DNA from: Gaiellasilicea sp963811885
Lineage (GTDB): Bacteria > Actinomycetota > Thermoleophilia > Gaiellales > Gaiellaceae
Direction: 5' to 3'
DNA: 64,000 bases
Assembly (NCBI GenBank): GCA_963811885.1
Contig: CAWETB010000014.1
Location: forward strand, 62,001-126,000
The position numbers were made by a program, and so were the translations under genes. The notes beneath the pieces are model-generated. The model was not told where the DNA came from, ran no database searches, and saw nothing but the letters and a program-made list of their open reading frames with translations. Positions 18,674-29,114 of the stretch are shown here, piece by piece (the stretch's first letter is position 1; every line of letters begins with the position of its first letter).

Positions 18674-20549
18674 ATGCGCCGCCTCGCCCTGCTCGTCCTC
18701 GCACTCGCCGTCGTCCCGCCCGCCGCCGCCGCGGACCTCACCGTCTCTCCGCGCGACTTCTCGCCGACGGCGAAGCGCCTGCGGATTCAGGCCGCGCTGC
18801 CTCAGGCCCAGCACGTCGGCGTGCAGCTCGCGCGTGCGGACGGCCGCGTCGTCGGCTGGATCGTGCCGCCCGAGCGCCGCCGCTTCCTCGACTTCCGCTG
18901 GAACGGCCGGCTGGGCAGCCGCCGGATCTGGGACGGCGACTACCGGATCCGCCTCGTCGACGGCTTCAACGTCGTCGCCACCTCGCCGCTGCGGATCGAC
19001 CAGACGCCCGCGCGGCTGCTGAACATCCACGCCCGCAACCGCGATCGGATGCCGTTCCAGGGCGACAACAAGCGCCTGACGACGATCTCCCCCAACGGCG
19101 ACAAGCTGCGCGAGTCGGCCAAGATCGGCTTCACCCTGAACGAGCCTGCGCAGGTGCACTTCGAGGTGACGCGGACGCTCAGCTCACCGGCGACGATCTA
19201 CGAGCTCTGGGCGAACCTGAAGCCGGGGCGCCACACGTTCACCTGGTTCCCGCACTGGTCGATCGGAGCGCGCACGTACCTGATCCGCCTGAGCACGCTC
19301 GACAAGGCGGGCAACCGGCGCACCTACGGCGCCGACAACGCGAAAGCCGGCCGCAAGCTCACCTCCGCGGTCGTCCGCGTGCTCGGCGTCGACGCGGGCT
19401 TCACGGCCGAGAGCTATGTCGCGTCGAGCGCGGCGCGCCTCGCGATCGAGACCGATGCGACGTCGCTCACGCTGCAGACCTTCCGTGCCGGCGGCGAGGA
19501 CACGCGCACGCACAGCGACACGCTGATGAACGGCATTCCCGTCGACCAGCCGGTGACGATCGAGTGGAAGGCGCGACACCGTCGCGCGACGCTGAACCGG
19601 GCGCTCGGCCCCTGGCCGACGGGCGTCTACTTCGTCAAGTTGACCGCGAACGACGGGCGGATCGGCTACGCGCCCTTCGTGATCCGGCCGACGACGCTCG
19701 GCGAGCGGAGCCGCGTTGCGGTCGTGATGCCGACGAACACGTGGCAGGCGTACAACTTCCGCGACTCCGACGGCAACGGCTGGGGCGACACCTGGTACGC
19801 CAAGGGCGCCCAGAGCACCGCCCGCCTCGGCCGCATGTTCATCCGGCGCGGCGTCCCGCCGCAGTGGCGCAAGTACGACGTCGACTTCCTCCGCTGGCTC
19901 GCCTCGACCGGCAAGCAGCCGGACATCCTGACCGAGACGGACCTCGAGACGATCCGCACGGCCGAGGAGCTGATCTCCCACTACGACTTCGTCGATCTAC
20001 CCGGGCCACTCGGAGTACGTCACCCGGCACGAGTACGACCTGATGCGGAACTTCCGCGACCTCGGCGGCAACCTCGCCTTCCTCTCGGCGAACAACTTCT
20101 TCTGGCAGGTGCAGCTCCAGGGCCGGACGCTGCGGCGAACCCGGCTCTGGCGCGACCTTGGACGACCGGAGTCGTCGCTCATCGGCGTCCAGTACCGCGG
20201 CAACGACGACGGGAAGCTGCAGCGCCCGTTCATCGTCCGCTCCGCCTCGACCGCGCCCTGGCTCTGGGCCGGGACCGGTCTCGGCGACGGCGCCACCTTC
20301 GGCCAGGAGCTGGGCGGCTACGGGATCGAGATCGACGGGACGACGACCTCGTCACCCCCGGGCACGACGGTGCTCGCCGAGATCCCCGACCTCTTCGGGC
20401 CTGGGCTGACCGCCCAGATGAGCTACTACGAGACACCGCAGGGGGCGAAGGTCTTCGCCGGCGGCGCGATCGACTTCGGCGGCTCGGCGACGGTCCCCAC
20501 CGTCAGCCGCATGCTCTCGAACCTCTGGGCGCGGCTCTCGACGCCCTAG
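18674..20549 (+). CDS. N,N-dimethylformamidase beta-like secreted protein, copy 2, one frameshift
   Basis: About 625 residues if one frameshift near 20003 is repaired (YDFVDLPG, then HSEYVTRHEYD one base on). Clear signal peptide (MRRLALLVLALAVVPPAAAA). It has one more Ig-like unit than copy 1; the segment TTISPNGDKLRESAKIGFTL is a FlgD-type Ig motif. The catalytic-like region repeats the family blocks VVMPTNTWQAYNFRDSDGNG, FLSANNFFWQVQ and GGYGIEIDGTTT. The break lies in a CCCGGG run. The two paralogues and the M23 gene probably form one export-related cluster. Confidence 0.72.
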
Positions 20550-20558
20550 GATCGGCGC

Positions 20559-21041
20559 ATGCTGCGGATCCGCGAGCTCGAGTCCGCGGACGCCGACTTC
20601 CTCGGCGTGATGCTCTACGAGGCGGTCTACTGGGACCCGGCGAAGGAGCGGCTTCCGGCCGAATTCGTGCTCGCACATCCCGCGTTGACCATCTTCCACG
20701 CCGGCTGGGGCCGGCCCGGCGACACCGGGCTCGTCGCCGAGGTGGACGACTATCCCGCCGGTGTCGTCTGGTACCGGCTCTTCACCGAGGCGGAGCACGG
20801 CGAGGGGTTCGTCGACGAGGCGACGCCCGAGCTTGCGATCTCGGTCGCGGACGGCCATCGCGGCCAGGGGATCGGCGGCGCCCTGATGGAGGCGATCCAC
20901 GATCGCGCCCGCGCCGAAGGGTTCGAGCGGATCTCGCTCAGCGTCGACGCCGACAACCCGGCGAAGCGGCTCTACGCGAGGCTCGGCTACGTCGAGTACG
21001 AGCCCGGCGACGACCTCGGCAGGATGATCCTCACGCTCTAG
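20559..21041 (+). CDS. GNAT family N-acetyltransferase
   Basis: 160 residues. The acetyl-CoA pyrophosphate loop is GHRGQGIGGALMEAI near residue 105, followed by the terminal strand LSVDADNPAKRLYARLGYVE, a standard GNAT core. Substrate not predictable. It starts 10 bp after copy 2 of the dimethylformamidase-like gene, so cotranscription is likely. The TAG stop interlocks with that of the convergent MFS gene in CTAG 21038-21041. Confidence 0.88.
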   Translation: MLRIRELESADADFLGVMLYEAVYWDPAKERLPAEFVLAHPALTIFHAGWGRPGDTGLVAEVDDYPAGVVWYRLFTEAEHGEGFVDEATPELAISVADGHRGQGIGGALMEAIHDRARAEGFERISLSVDADNPAKRLYARLGYVEYEPGDDLGRMILTL

Positions 21042-22249
21042 GCCGCGATCGCGGTGACTTCCGGCACCACCTCGTCGCGATGCCGGAGCGCGATCGCGGC
21101 GAACCCGAGCGCCGCCGTCGTCATCCCGATCGCCACGGCGGCAAAGACGCGCTCGACTCCCCAGGGCTCGAGCAGCTGCCCGGCGACGAGGAAGCCGGCA
21201 GGCGCGGCGAAAGCGCTCACGGAGATCAGCGCGGTCATCATCTTCGGCCGCAGATCGACCGGCGTCCGCGCCGTGATCACGCCGATGGTCGGGCCGTTGA
21301 CGAGCGGCGTGAACAGCATCGCCGTGAAGAGGGCGGCCATGACGCCCCAGGCCGGAAGGTCGAGTGGAAGCAGCCAGAGCGGGATCGTCAGCGCGACGAT
21401 CCCGATCGCCGCCAGCCGCAGCGGCGGGAAACGCTTGACCACGACGATCGCGCCGATGCTGCCGATCACCGCTCCCGCCCCCATGGCGGTGAAGAAGAGC
21501 CCGGCGATCTTGGAGTCGCCGGAGAAGTTGTCGTAGGCGTAGAAGGGCAGCGTCGCCGACAGCGCCGCGCCGAGGAAGTTGATCACGATCACGGTCGCGC
21601 CGAGCGGGCCGAGCAACCGATCGCGGACGAGGAACTTGATCCCGGCGAGGACGCCGTGGGTCGCAGCCTGGCCGAGCCGCTTCGTCTTCGGGACGAAGCC
21701 GGCGAGCAGCAGGAACGCAATCCCATACGTGGCCGCGTCGACGTAGAGCACGTTCGGGGCGCCGAGGATCGGGATCAGGATCCCCGCGAGCGCAGGCCCG
21801 GCGAGCGCGGCGAAGGCGCTGCCGCCCTCGATGGCGCTGTTCGCCTGTGCGATCGTCGTCTCGTCCTCGCCGACGAGCTCCGGCAGGATCACCCGCTGGG
21901 CCGCGAAGTACGGCGCCATGAAGCACCCGAGCACGAAGACGAGCACGAGCAGGAGCGGAAAGCTGAGCATGCCGGCCGAGTGCAGGATCGGCAGCGAGGC
22001 CAGCAACGGGAGCCGCGCGGCATCACAGGTGAGCATGGTCGTGCGCGCGCCGAGCCGCTCGACCGCGATCCCGCTCGGGATGCCCAGAATCGCGCTCGGC
22101 GCGATCTCCGCGGCCAGGACGAGCGCCATCTTCGAGGGCGAGCCGGTCGTGACGAGCACGAACCACGGCAGCGCCAGGTACGTCATCCGCGAGCCGAGGA
22201 TCGAGACGACCTCGGCGGCGACCAGAGCGACGATCGGTGTCTTGCGCAT
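21038..22249 (-). CDS. MFS transporter
   Basis: 403 residues with about 12 membrane helices. The loop after helix 2 carries GIPSGIAVERLGARTTML, a relative of MFS motif A. The overall pattern, including FMAPYFAAQRVILPELVGED and ANSAIEGGSAFAALAGPALAG, matches the MFS_3/enterobactin-exporter-like branch. The ATG at 22249 is preceded by AAGGAGGAAC; an upstream in-frame ATG would run into the TetR gene. Divergent from the tetR gene with an operator-like palindrome between, so a drug- or metabolite-inducible exporter is likely. Confidence 0.88.
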   Translation of the reverse strand: MRKTPIVALVAAEVVSILGSRMTYLALPWFVLVTTGSPSKMALVLAAEIAPSAILGIPSGIAVERLGARTTMLTCDAARLPLLASLPILHSAGMLSFPLLLVLVFVLGCFMAPYFAAQRVILPELVGEDETTIAQANSAIEGGSAFAALAGPALAGILIPILGAPNVLYVDAATYGIAFLLLAGFVPKTKRLGQAATHGVLAGIKFLVRDRLLGPLGATVIVINFLGAALSATLPFYAYDNFSGDSKIAGLFFTAMGAGAVIGSIGAIVVVKRFPPLRLAAIGIVALTIPLWLLPLDLPAWGVMAALFTAMLFTPLVNGPTIGVITARTPVDLRPKMMTALISVSAFAAPAGFLVAGQLLEPWGVERVFAAVAIGMTTAALGFAAIALRHRDEVVPEVTAIAA

Positions 22250-22279
22250 CGTTCCTCCTTCGGGGATCGTGAGATAATA

Positions 22280-22291
22280 GTACGACCGTAC
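22280..22291. promoter_or_regulatory. Likely TetR operator between MFS and tetR genes
   Basis: GTACGACCGTAC has five-base arms GTACG and CGTAC around two bases. It sits in an unusually AT-rich 61-bp spacer (GATAATAG, GTTTTTGTAAAG) between two divergent starts, the usual place for an autoregulating TetR repressor. Confidence 0.6.
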
Positions 22292-22310
22292 GTTTTTGTA
22301 AAGTAGAGCG

Positions 22311-22862
22311 ATGCCGAAGGTGACCGAGGAGCACAAGGAGGCCCGCCGCGAGCAGATCCTCGCCGGCGCCCAGCGGGCGTTTGCGCGCTACGGCTACGAG
22401 GGTGCGACGGTCGCCCGGCTCGAGGAGGAGACCGGCCTGTCGCGCGGCGCGATCTTCAACTACTTCGGAAACAAGCAGACGCTCTTCGTCGAGCTCGTGT
22501 GGCGCTCGTCCGACCGGTTCGTCGAGATCTGGCTCGAGCAGGGATACCGCGCGCTCCTCGAGGCGGTCACCCAGGAGGATCCCGAGTGGCTCTCCGTCCA
22601 GGTCGAGGCCGCGCGCCGCGTGCGCACGGACGAGCGGTTCCGAGAGCAGATCTCGCGGCTCGAGGACGACGCCGTCCAACGACGCGAGTTGAGGCACGCC
22701 CGGCTCCAGGAGGTGACCCGCGGCGACGTCCCCATCCAGGTGATCGCCCAGTTCCTCGGCATGCTCGCGAACGGCGTCGCCTTCGCCCGCGTCACCGACG
22801 ACTCGATGCCCGACCTCGACCAGCTGATGACGCTGATCGAGACGGGTGTCGCACCGCGCTAG
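22311..22862 (+). CDS. TetR/AcrR family transcriptional regulator
   Basis: 183 residues. The N-terminal helix-turn-helix is clear: RREQILAGAQRAFARYGYEG, VARLEEETGLSRGAIFNYFG and NKQTLFVELV (residues 12-60). The C-terminal ligand domain is family-neutral, with a WLSVQVEAARRVRTDERFRE segment. It is divergent from an MFS gene and presumably represses it and itself through the palindrome at 22280-22291. Ligand unknown. Confidence 0.92.
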   Translation: MPKVTEEHKEARREQILAGAQRAFARYGYEGATVARLEEETGLSRGAIFNYFGNKQTLFVELVWRSSDRFVEIWLEQGYRALLEAVTQEDPEWLSVQVEAARRVRTDERFREQISRLEDDAVQRRELRHARLQEVTRGDVPIQVIAQFLGMLANGVAFARVTDDSMPDLDQLMTLIETGVAPR

Positions 22863-22893
22863 ACGGCTGCTGCACCACCGCCCTTCCTGGATC

Positions 22894-22911
22894 TGTAAGG
22901 TGCGCCTTACA
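22894..22911 (+). promoter_or_regulatory. Perfect palindrome at the start of the iron-uptake operon
   Basis: TGTAAGGTGCGCCTTACA: seven-base arms TGTAAGG and CCTTACA around TGCG. It ends on the first base of the EfeM-like start codon, so a bound repressor would cover both start and ribosome site (the TAAGG itself). The AAGG-N-CCTT layout recalls DtxR/IdeR-type iron boxes, and the downstream genes are for iron uptake. Which regulator binds is inference. Confidence 0.55.
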
Positions 22912-24011
22912 TGAGCCGCCTAGCTGCCCTGATCGCACTCCTCGTGCTGCTCGCCGGCTGCGGCGGCGACGGCTCGGACGACGCCGCCCCGACGACGACG
23001 GCAGCCGCCGAAACGACGAGCGGCGCCATCGACGCCGACGACCTCGCCGGCGTCAAGAGCTATCTCACCGACCACACCACGAAGCTGGCTGGGGCCACGG
23101 TGGAGTTCGGCGAGCTCGCAGCCGAGTACGACTCGCTCGCCAAGAGCGTCGACTACGACTATGCACGCCTGCTCACGGAGCATCGCCCGGAGGTCGCGCG
23201 CATCCTCGCGGCTGCGAAGAAGACCTGGATCGAGGCCAACCCCTACTACGAGCAGATGGAAGGGGTCGTCGCCGGGACGCCGTCGCTCGCCGAGTACGAC
23301 ATCATCATCGACGCCGGCTCGAGCAAGGAAGAGGATCCGGAGAGCGCGGTGCCGTTCGACCTCAAGCTCTCGGACGGTCGCGTCCTCGAGCAGCCCGGCA
23401 ACCTCTTCAACCTGACCGAGGGCATGCTCTGGGGAACGCGCCCGGATCTCACCGGGCAGGCGAAGGCCGACCTCGACGGAGACGGCACGGCCGAGTTCGG
23501 CGAGGCGCTGCCCGACGCACGCGTCCTGTCCGCAGCCGCCGAGGCCTTCGACCGCTACGCCCACGAGCTCGACACGAAGGCACAGGCATGGGAGCCGACC
23601 GCGTCGGACGCCTTCACGGCGCTCGTCGTGATGGTCCCGACGATGAGTGAGTACTTCGGCCAGTGGAAGGAATCTCGGTTCGTCAAGGGCGACGCCGCCG
23701 ACGGCGAGGCGTTCAACGTCGTCTCGCGGCTCTCGGACATCAACGACATCATCGGCGGGCTGGAGGTCGTGTACGACGGCGTCGAGCCCGCGATCGCAGA
23801 GGCAGACAAGGCCGCAGCCGGTCAGACCGGCAAGGAGCTCCAGGAGCTCAGCGCATTCATCGGCGATCTGCGCGCGCAGGAGCAGAGTGGCCGCCGGTTC
23901 ACGCCGGAACAGGCTGACCAGCTCGGCACCGACGCGCAGGCTCGCGGCGAGGCCGTCGCCGGCCAGGTCTCGCAGCACGCCGCCAAGCTCGGCATCGAGA
24001 TCCAGCAGTAG
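22911..24011 (+). CDS. EfeM/EfeO-like imelysin-domain lipoprotein
   Basis: 366 residues. A lipoprotein signal (MSRLAALIALLVLLAGCGG, lipobox LLAGC) is followed by a Thr/Ala-rich linker and an imelysin (M75, EfeO) domain with SDINDIIGGLEVVYDG and a helical C-terminus. EfeO/EfeM proteins bind iron outside the membrane and pass it to the permease EfeU. No cupredoxin domain is present, as in EfeM-type proteins. It precedes the FTR1 gene by 2 bp, which supports the role. Iron control by the palindrome at its start is likely. Confidence 0.78.
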   Translation: MSRLAALIALLVLLAGCGGDGSDDAAPTTTAAAETTSGAIDADDLAGVKSYLTDHTTKLAGATVEFGELAAEYDSLAKSVDYDYARLLTEHRPEVARILAAAKKTWIEANPYYEQMEGVVAGTPSLAEYDIIIDAGSSKEEDPESAVPFDLKLSDGRVLEQPGNLFNLTEGMLWGTRPDLTGQAKADLDGDGTAEFGEALPDARVLSAAAEAFDRYAHELDTKAQAWEPTASDAFTALVVMVPTMSEYFGQWKESRFVKGDAADGEAFNVVSRLSDINDIIGGLEVVYDGVEPAIAEADKAAAGQTGKELQELSAFIGDLRAQEQSGRRFTPEQADQLGTDAQARGEAVAGQVSQHAAKLGIEIQQ

Positions 24012-24013
24012 CG

Positions 24014-26374
24014 ATGCGTCGCGCGGCGCTCCTCGCGACTGCATTCGCCGCCGCGGCGGTGGCAGTCTCGTCCGCAAGCGCGAATGCGCCCGCAGGGTGG
24101 GCCGGAGCCGTCGACGCGCGGCGCGACCTCGGCGCGGCGCAGACCGCACTCGTCCTCGGTGACGCAGAGCGCTCCCGCGCGCTCGTCGCGCGAGCCGATG
24201 CGACGCTGACGGCAATCGCGCCGCAGCTGCCCGCGGCGCTGCGACGGGATCTTCTCGCCGCGCTGACTCGTGCACGCGCCGCAGCCGGCGGTGATGCGCG
24301 CGAGCTGGCTCGCGCTCGCGCCGCTGCGTGGACGACGTTGCTCCGCGCCGGCCTCATCGGCGCGGTTGCCGACGCGCGGGACGGAGACGCCGCAGCGGCT
24401 CGTCAGTGGCTGCTCGTGCGCGACTTCCGGGCTCCCACTCGCTTCACCCGTGCGGGAACGGATGCCACCCTCGCCGTGTCCGCGCTCGCGCAGGGCAAGA
24501 CGCAGCCGGCCGCCGCGGCGCGGGCGATCCGCACCGATCTGCTCGACACCTACGAGGCGAAGCTGCGAGCTGCCCTGGACGACGCCGTTGCGGCTTCGCG
24601 CCGCGGTTTCGCCGTCCGGCTGGCCGAGGAGGTCGCGCTGGCGCGCGGGTACGCGACGATCGTCGAGGCGAGCTACCGCAGTCAGCGCGGCGACGCCGCC
24701 GCTCGCCCAGCTCGAGAGCGCACTCGAGCGCCTCGAGACGACCGCGGCCGGCGGCAGTCCCGCCCCGTTCGCCGCTGCAGCCGACGATGTCGTCCGCCTC
24801 CTCGAAGGGTTCAGGGCGGCGCCGCTCGCGGCCGCCGAACAGGCCCGCCGCGCGGGTCAGCTCGACCGTTTCCTCCGACTCGTGCCGATCGAGTACGACC
24901 GCGGCGTCGAAGGGACACGGGTCACGCTTGCATTCGAGATCCAGGAGGCGATCAGCTTCCGCAACGCCGTCGCCGCCGCGCTGGCGGACGTCTCGCCGGA
25001 GCTGCTCGCGCGCGATCCGGCGGCGACCCGCGAGCTGACCACCATCATCGCTGCGCTCGGCCGCACGCTGGACGCCGCCGTCGCCGGCCGGGCGGAGTCC
25101 GCCGAGGCCGTCCGCGGGCGCACCGATCGCGCCCTGGGGCTGATCGACGACCTCTACCCCGATTCGTGGAAGGAGGCGGCCACAGGCGCCGACTTCGACG
25201 TCATCGCAGCGTCGATCGACCGCCTCGCGGCGGCCGCGAAGGCGGGCAGCTGGAGCCGGGCGGAGCAGGCGCGGCTGGAGGCGTACGGGATCTTCGAGCT
25301 CGGGCCGGAGCAGCGGCTGCGCGGGATCGCGCCGTCGTTGTTCCAGCGGATCGAGGGCCTCTTCTGGTACGGCGACGGCGGACAGGCCGGGCTCGTGCAG
25401 CTCGTCAAGCGCAAGGACGCCGGCGCCGAGCTCGAGGAATCGGTCGCGGCGCTGCAGGCCGAGCTCGAGCACGCGGCGCAGCGTGTCGGCTCGAGCAGCT
25501 CGACGGCCGCCGTGATCTCGAACAGCGCCATCGTCGTCTTCCGCGAGGGGCTCGAGGCCGTCCTGATCCTCGCGGCGCTGATGGCGAGCATGGTCGGCAT
25601 CAACCGGCGTTACCGGCGTCCGCTCCTGGCCGGCGCGGCGCTCGCGCTCGTCGCCTCCGGGATCACCTGGGTGATCGCCCAGACGGTGCTCGGCTCACTT
25701 GCGCTCTACGGCGAGAAGCTCGAGGCGATCGTCTCGGTGATCGCGATCGGCGTGCTGCTGCTGATCCTGAACTGGTTCTACCACCGGGTCTACTGGAACG
25801 AGCATCTGGCCGACTTCCACAAGCGCAAGCAGCGCATCCTGCGCGGCTCGCACGTCGGCTTCATCTCGGCGCAGGTGCTCGGGCTGGCGGCTCTCGGCTT
25901 CTCGAGCGTGTTCCGGGAAGGGTTCGAGAGCGTCCTCTTCCTGCAGGCGATGACGCTCGAGGCCGGCATCCTCGCCGTCCTGCCCGGCGTCATGCTCGGC
26001 CTCGCAGCCACGCTGGCGGTCGGCGGGCTGACGATCCTGCTGGAGCGCAAGCTGCCGCACCGGAAGATGCTGATCGCGACCGGGGTCCTGATGACCTGGG
26101 TGCTCGTGATCCTCGTCGGCACGACCGTGCAGACGTTCCAGGTCGTGGGCTGGATGCCGGTGACGCCGTCGAGGGACTGCAGCTGCCGTACTGGACCGGC
26201 GCCTGGCTCGGGATCTACCCGACCTGGGAGGGCATCGCGGCCCAGGTCGCCGCCGCGGTCTTCGTCATCGGCAGTTACGTCGCCGCCGAGCAGGTGCGGG
26301 CACGGAAGCGGCGGCGGATCATCTCGTCGGTGCCGAAGGCATCGGCCGCGACGAGCAGCTACGGCCGCAACTAG
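24014..26374 (+). CDS. FTR1-family iron permease (EfeU-like) with large extracellular N-domain, two frameshifts
   Basis: About 785 residues when two frameshifts (near 24705 and 26160) are repaired. A signal peptide (LLATAFAAAAVAVSSASA) and a roughly 450-residue helical extracytoplasmic region come first, then about seven membrane helices. The two iron-binding REXXE motifs are present: FREGLEAVLILAAL and FREGFESVLFLQAM. This is the FTR1/EfeU ferric or ferrous permease core. The long N-terminal region is absent in E. coli EfeU but occurs in some bacterial FTR1 proteins. The C-terminus returns to the first frame and ends in the CTAG at 26371-26374. Confidence 0.82.
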   Translation: MRRAALLATAFAAAAVAVSSASANAPAGWAGAVDARRDLGAAQTALVLGDAERSRALVARADATLTAIAPQLPAALRRDLLAALTRARAAAGGDARELARARAAAWTTLLRAGLIGAVADARDGDAAAARQWLLVRDFRAPTRFTRAGTDATLAVSALAQGKTQPAAAARAIRTDLLDTYEAKLRAALDDAVAASRRGFAVRLAEEVALARGYATIVEASYRSQRGDAAARPARERTRAPRDDRGRRQSRPVRRCSRRCRPPPRRVQGGAARGRRTGPPRGSARPFPPTRADRVRPRRRRDTGHACIRDPGGDQLPQRRRRRAGGRLAGAARARSGGDPRADHHHRCARPHAGRRRRRPGGVRRGRPRAHRSRPGADRRPLPRFVEGGGHRRRLRRHRSVDRPPRGGREGGQLEPGGAGAAGGVRDLRARAGAAAARDRAVVVPADRGPLLVRRRRTGRARAARQAQGRRRRARGIGRGAAGRARARGAACRLEQLDGRRDLEQRHRRLPRGARGRPDPRGADGEHGRHQPALPASAPGRRGARARRLRDHLGDRPDGARLTCALRREARGDRLGDRDRRAAADPELVLPPGLLERASGRLPQAQAAHPARLARRLHLGAGARAGGSRLLERVPGRVRERPLPAGDDARGRHPRRPARRHARPRSHAGGRRADDPAGAQAAAPEDADRDRGPDDLGARDPRRHDRADVPGRGLDAGDAVEGLQLPYWTGAWLGIYPTWEGIAAQVAAAVFVIGSYVAAEQVRARKRRRIISSVPKASAATSSYGRN

Positions 26375-26913
26375 AGGCCGAGCTCGGAGCGGTACGCGCG
26401 GGCGTAGATCGCCTTCAGCTCCTGCACGCGCTGGACGTAGTGGCGCGTCTCGGGGAACTCGATCCCGTTCCCCTCTTTCCGCCAGCGGTCGACGTTCGCC
26501 TGGCCGGCGTTGTAGGCGGCCAGCGCGAGCTCCTCGTCCTTGTACTTGTCGAGCAGGTGGCGCAGGTACCAGGAGCCGTAGCGGACGTTCAACTCCGGAT
26601 TGACGAGGTCGCGCTCGTGCCAGCCGCTGCCGCCGGTGCGGTCTGCGATCCCCTGCGCGGTCGCGGGCAGGAGCTGCATCAGGCCGACCGCGCCGGAGCT
26701 GGACACGGCATCGGCCTTGAACTTCGACTCCTGGTAGATGACGGCCGCGAGCAGGTGCGGCTCGAGGTCGTAGTTCTCGGCATGCCCGACGACGATCTCC
26801 TCGTACGCGAGCGGATAGCGCATCCGCTCGTACCAGCGCGGCTCCGTCTCGAGCACGTAGAGCGCGAACGCCGCGACGATTGCGCCGAGGACGCCGATCG
26901 TGGCGAGCTTCAC
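26371..26913 (-). CDS. Lytic transglycosylase (SLT domain)
   Basis: 180 residues. One N-terminal membrane anchor (LATIGVLGAIVAAFALYVL), then a goose-lysozyme-like SLT domain: IYQESKFKADAVSSSGAVGL with the catalytic Glu, MQLLPATAQGIA, and LALAAYNAGQANV. It cleaves peptidoglycan glycan strands from the outer face of the membrane. The GTG start overlaps the coaE stop as GTGA, so translation is coupled. Its stop interlocks with that of the FTR1 gene. Confidence 0.9.
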   Translation of the reverse strand: MKLATIGVLGAIVAAFALYVLETEPRWYERMRYPLAYEEIVVGHAENYDLEPHLLAAVIYQESKFKADAVSSSGAVGLMQLLPATAQGIADRTGGSGWHERDLVNPELNVRYGSWYLRHLLDKYKDEELALAAYNAGQANVDRWRKEGNGIEFPETRHYVQRVQELKAIYARAYRSELGL

Positions 26914-27497
26914 GCGGTGAGCTCCCGCATCACGCCCGCGACCCATTCGTCGAGCTCGTCGAGCGTGCCGGTGTTCACGTAGGCGAAGTCGGCCCGCTGC
27001 ACCTTCTCCTTGTCCGGCAGCAGCCGCTGGTCGCGGTCGTCGCGCGCCACGCGCCGCCGCTGCTCGCGCAGCTTGGCGGGCGCGGTGATCACGACGACCT
27101 TGTCGAAGCGCTTGTCGCCGCCGGTCTCGTAGAGGAGCGGCACCTCGGTGACGCAGACCTGGGGCGGATTCGGCAGCTCGCCGAGCTGGTCGCGCCAGCG
27201 CAGGTACTCGGCCGACACGAGCGGGTGCAGCAGGCGCTCGAGAAAGTCGAGCTTCGCCCGGTCGCCGAAGACGATCTCGCCGACGCGCCTCCGGTCGATC
27301 ACGCCGTTCTCGTCGAGGACGCCGTCGCCGAGCTCGCCGACGATCGCCTCCTTCACGTCCTCGTTGCTGCGCAGGAGGTGGTGGACGATCTCGTCGCTCG
27401 ACACCGTCGCGGCGCCGGCCTTCCGAAACGCCTGCAGCGCTTCGCTCTTGCCGGCACCGATCCCGCCGGTGATGGCAACCGCGAGGGGCCGGGGCAA
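26910..27497 (-). CDS. coaE: Dephospho-CoA kinase
   Basis: 195 residues. Last step of coenzyme A synthesis: phosphorylation of dephospho-CoA by ATP. Walker A GGIGAGKSEALQAF is at residue 9 on; the substrate segment SSDEIVHHLL and the lid region QRRRVARDDRD follow. The start is a TTG at 27497, one base after the rpsA stop; no ATG or GTG is better placed. It lies in an operon with rpsA upstream and the transglycosylase downstream. Confidence 0.92.
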   Translation of the reverse strand: MPRPLAVAITGGIGAGKSEALQAFRKAGAATVSSDEIVHHLLRSNEDVKEAIVGELGDGVLDENGVIDRRRVGEIVFGDRAKLDFLERLLHPLVSAEYLRWRDQLGELPNPPQVCVTEVPLLYETGGDKRFDKVVVITAPAKLREQRRRVARDDRDQRLLPDKEKVQRADFAYVNTGTLDELDEWVAGVMRELTA

Positions 27498-27498
27498 C

Positions 27499-29048
<1,550 letters not shown>

Positions 29049-29096
29049 GCGAGTTGCGGAGTATAGCCCGAAGTTCGCAGCCGCTAGGAAAGGCTA

Positions 29097-29111
29097 GTGA
29101 CAGGTTGTCAC
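29097..29111. terminator. Inverted repeat between polA and rpsA
   Basis: GTGACA-GGT-TGTCAC lies just after the polA stop on the minus strand; the flanks CTAG/CTAG nearly extend the pairing. No T tract follows, so it may be a weak terminator or an operator in front of rpsA. Confidence 0.4.
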
Positions 29112-29114
29112 GAG

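Noticed and set aside
18218..22306. A 1362-codon plus-strand frame over the dimethylformamidase-like, GNAT and MFS genes.
   Set aside because: It mixes real segments of copy 2 with shadow frames of three other genes.
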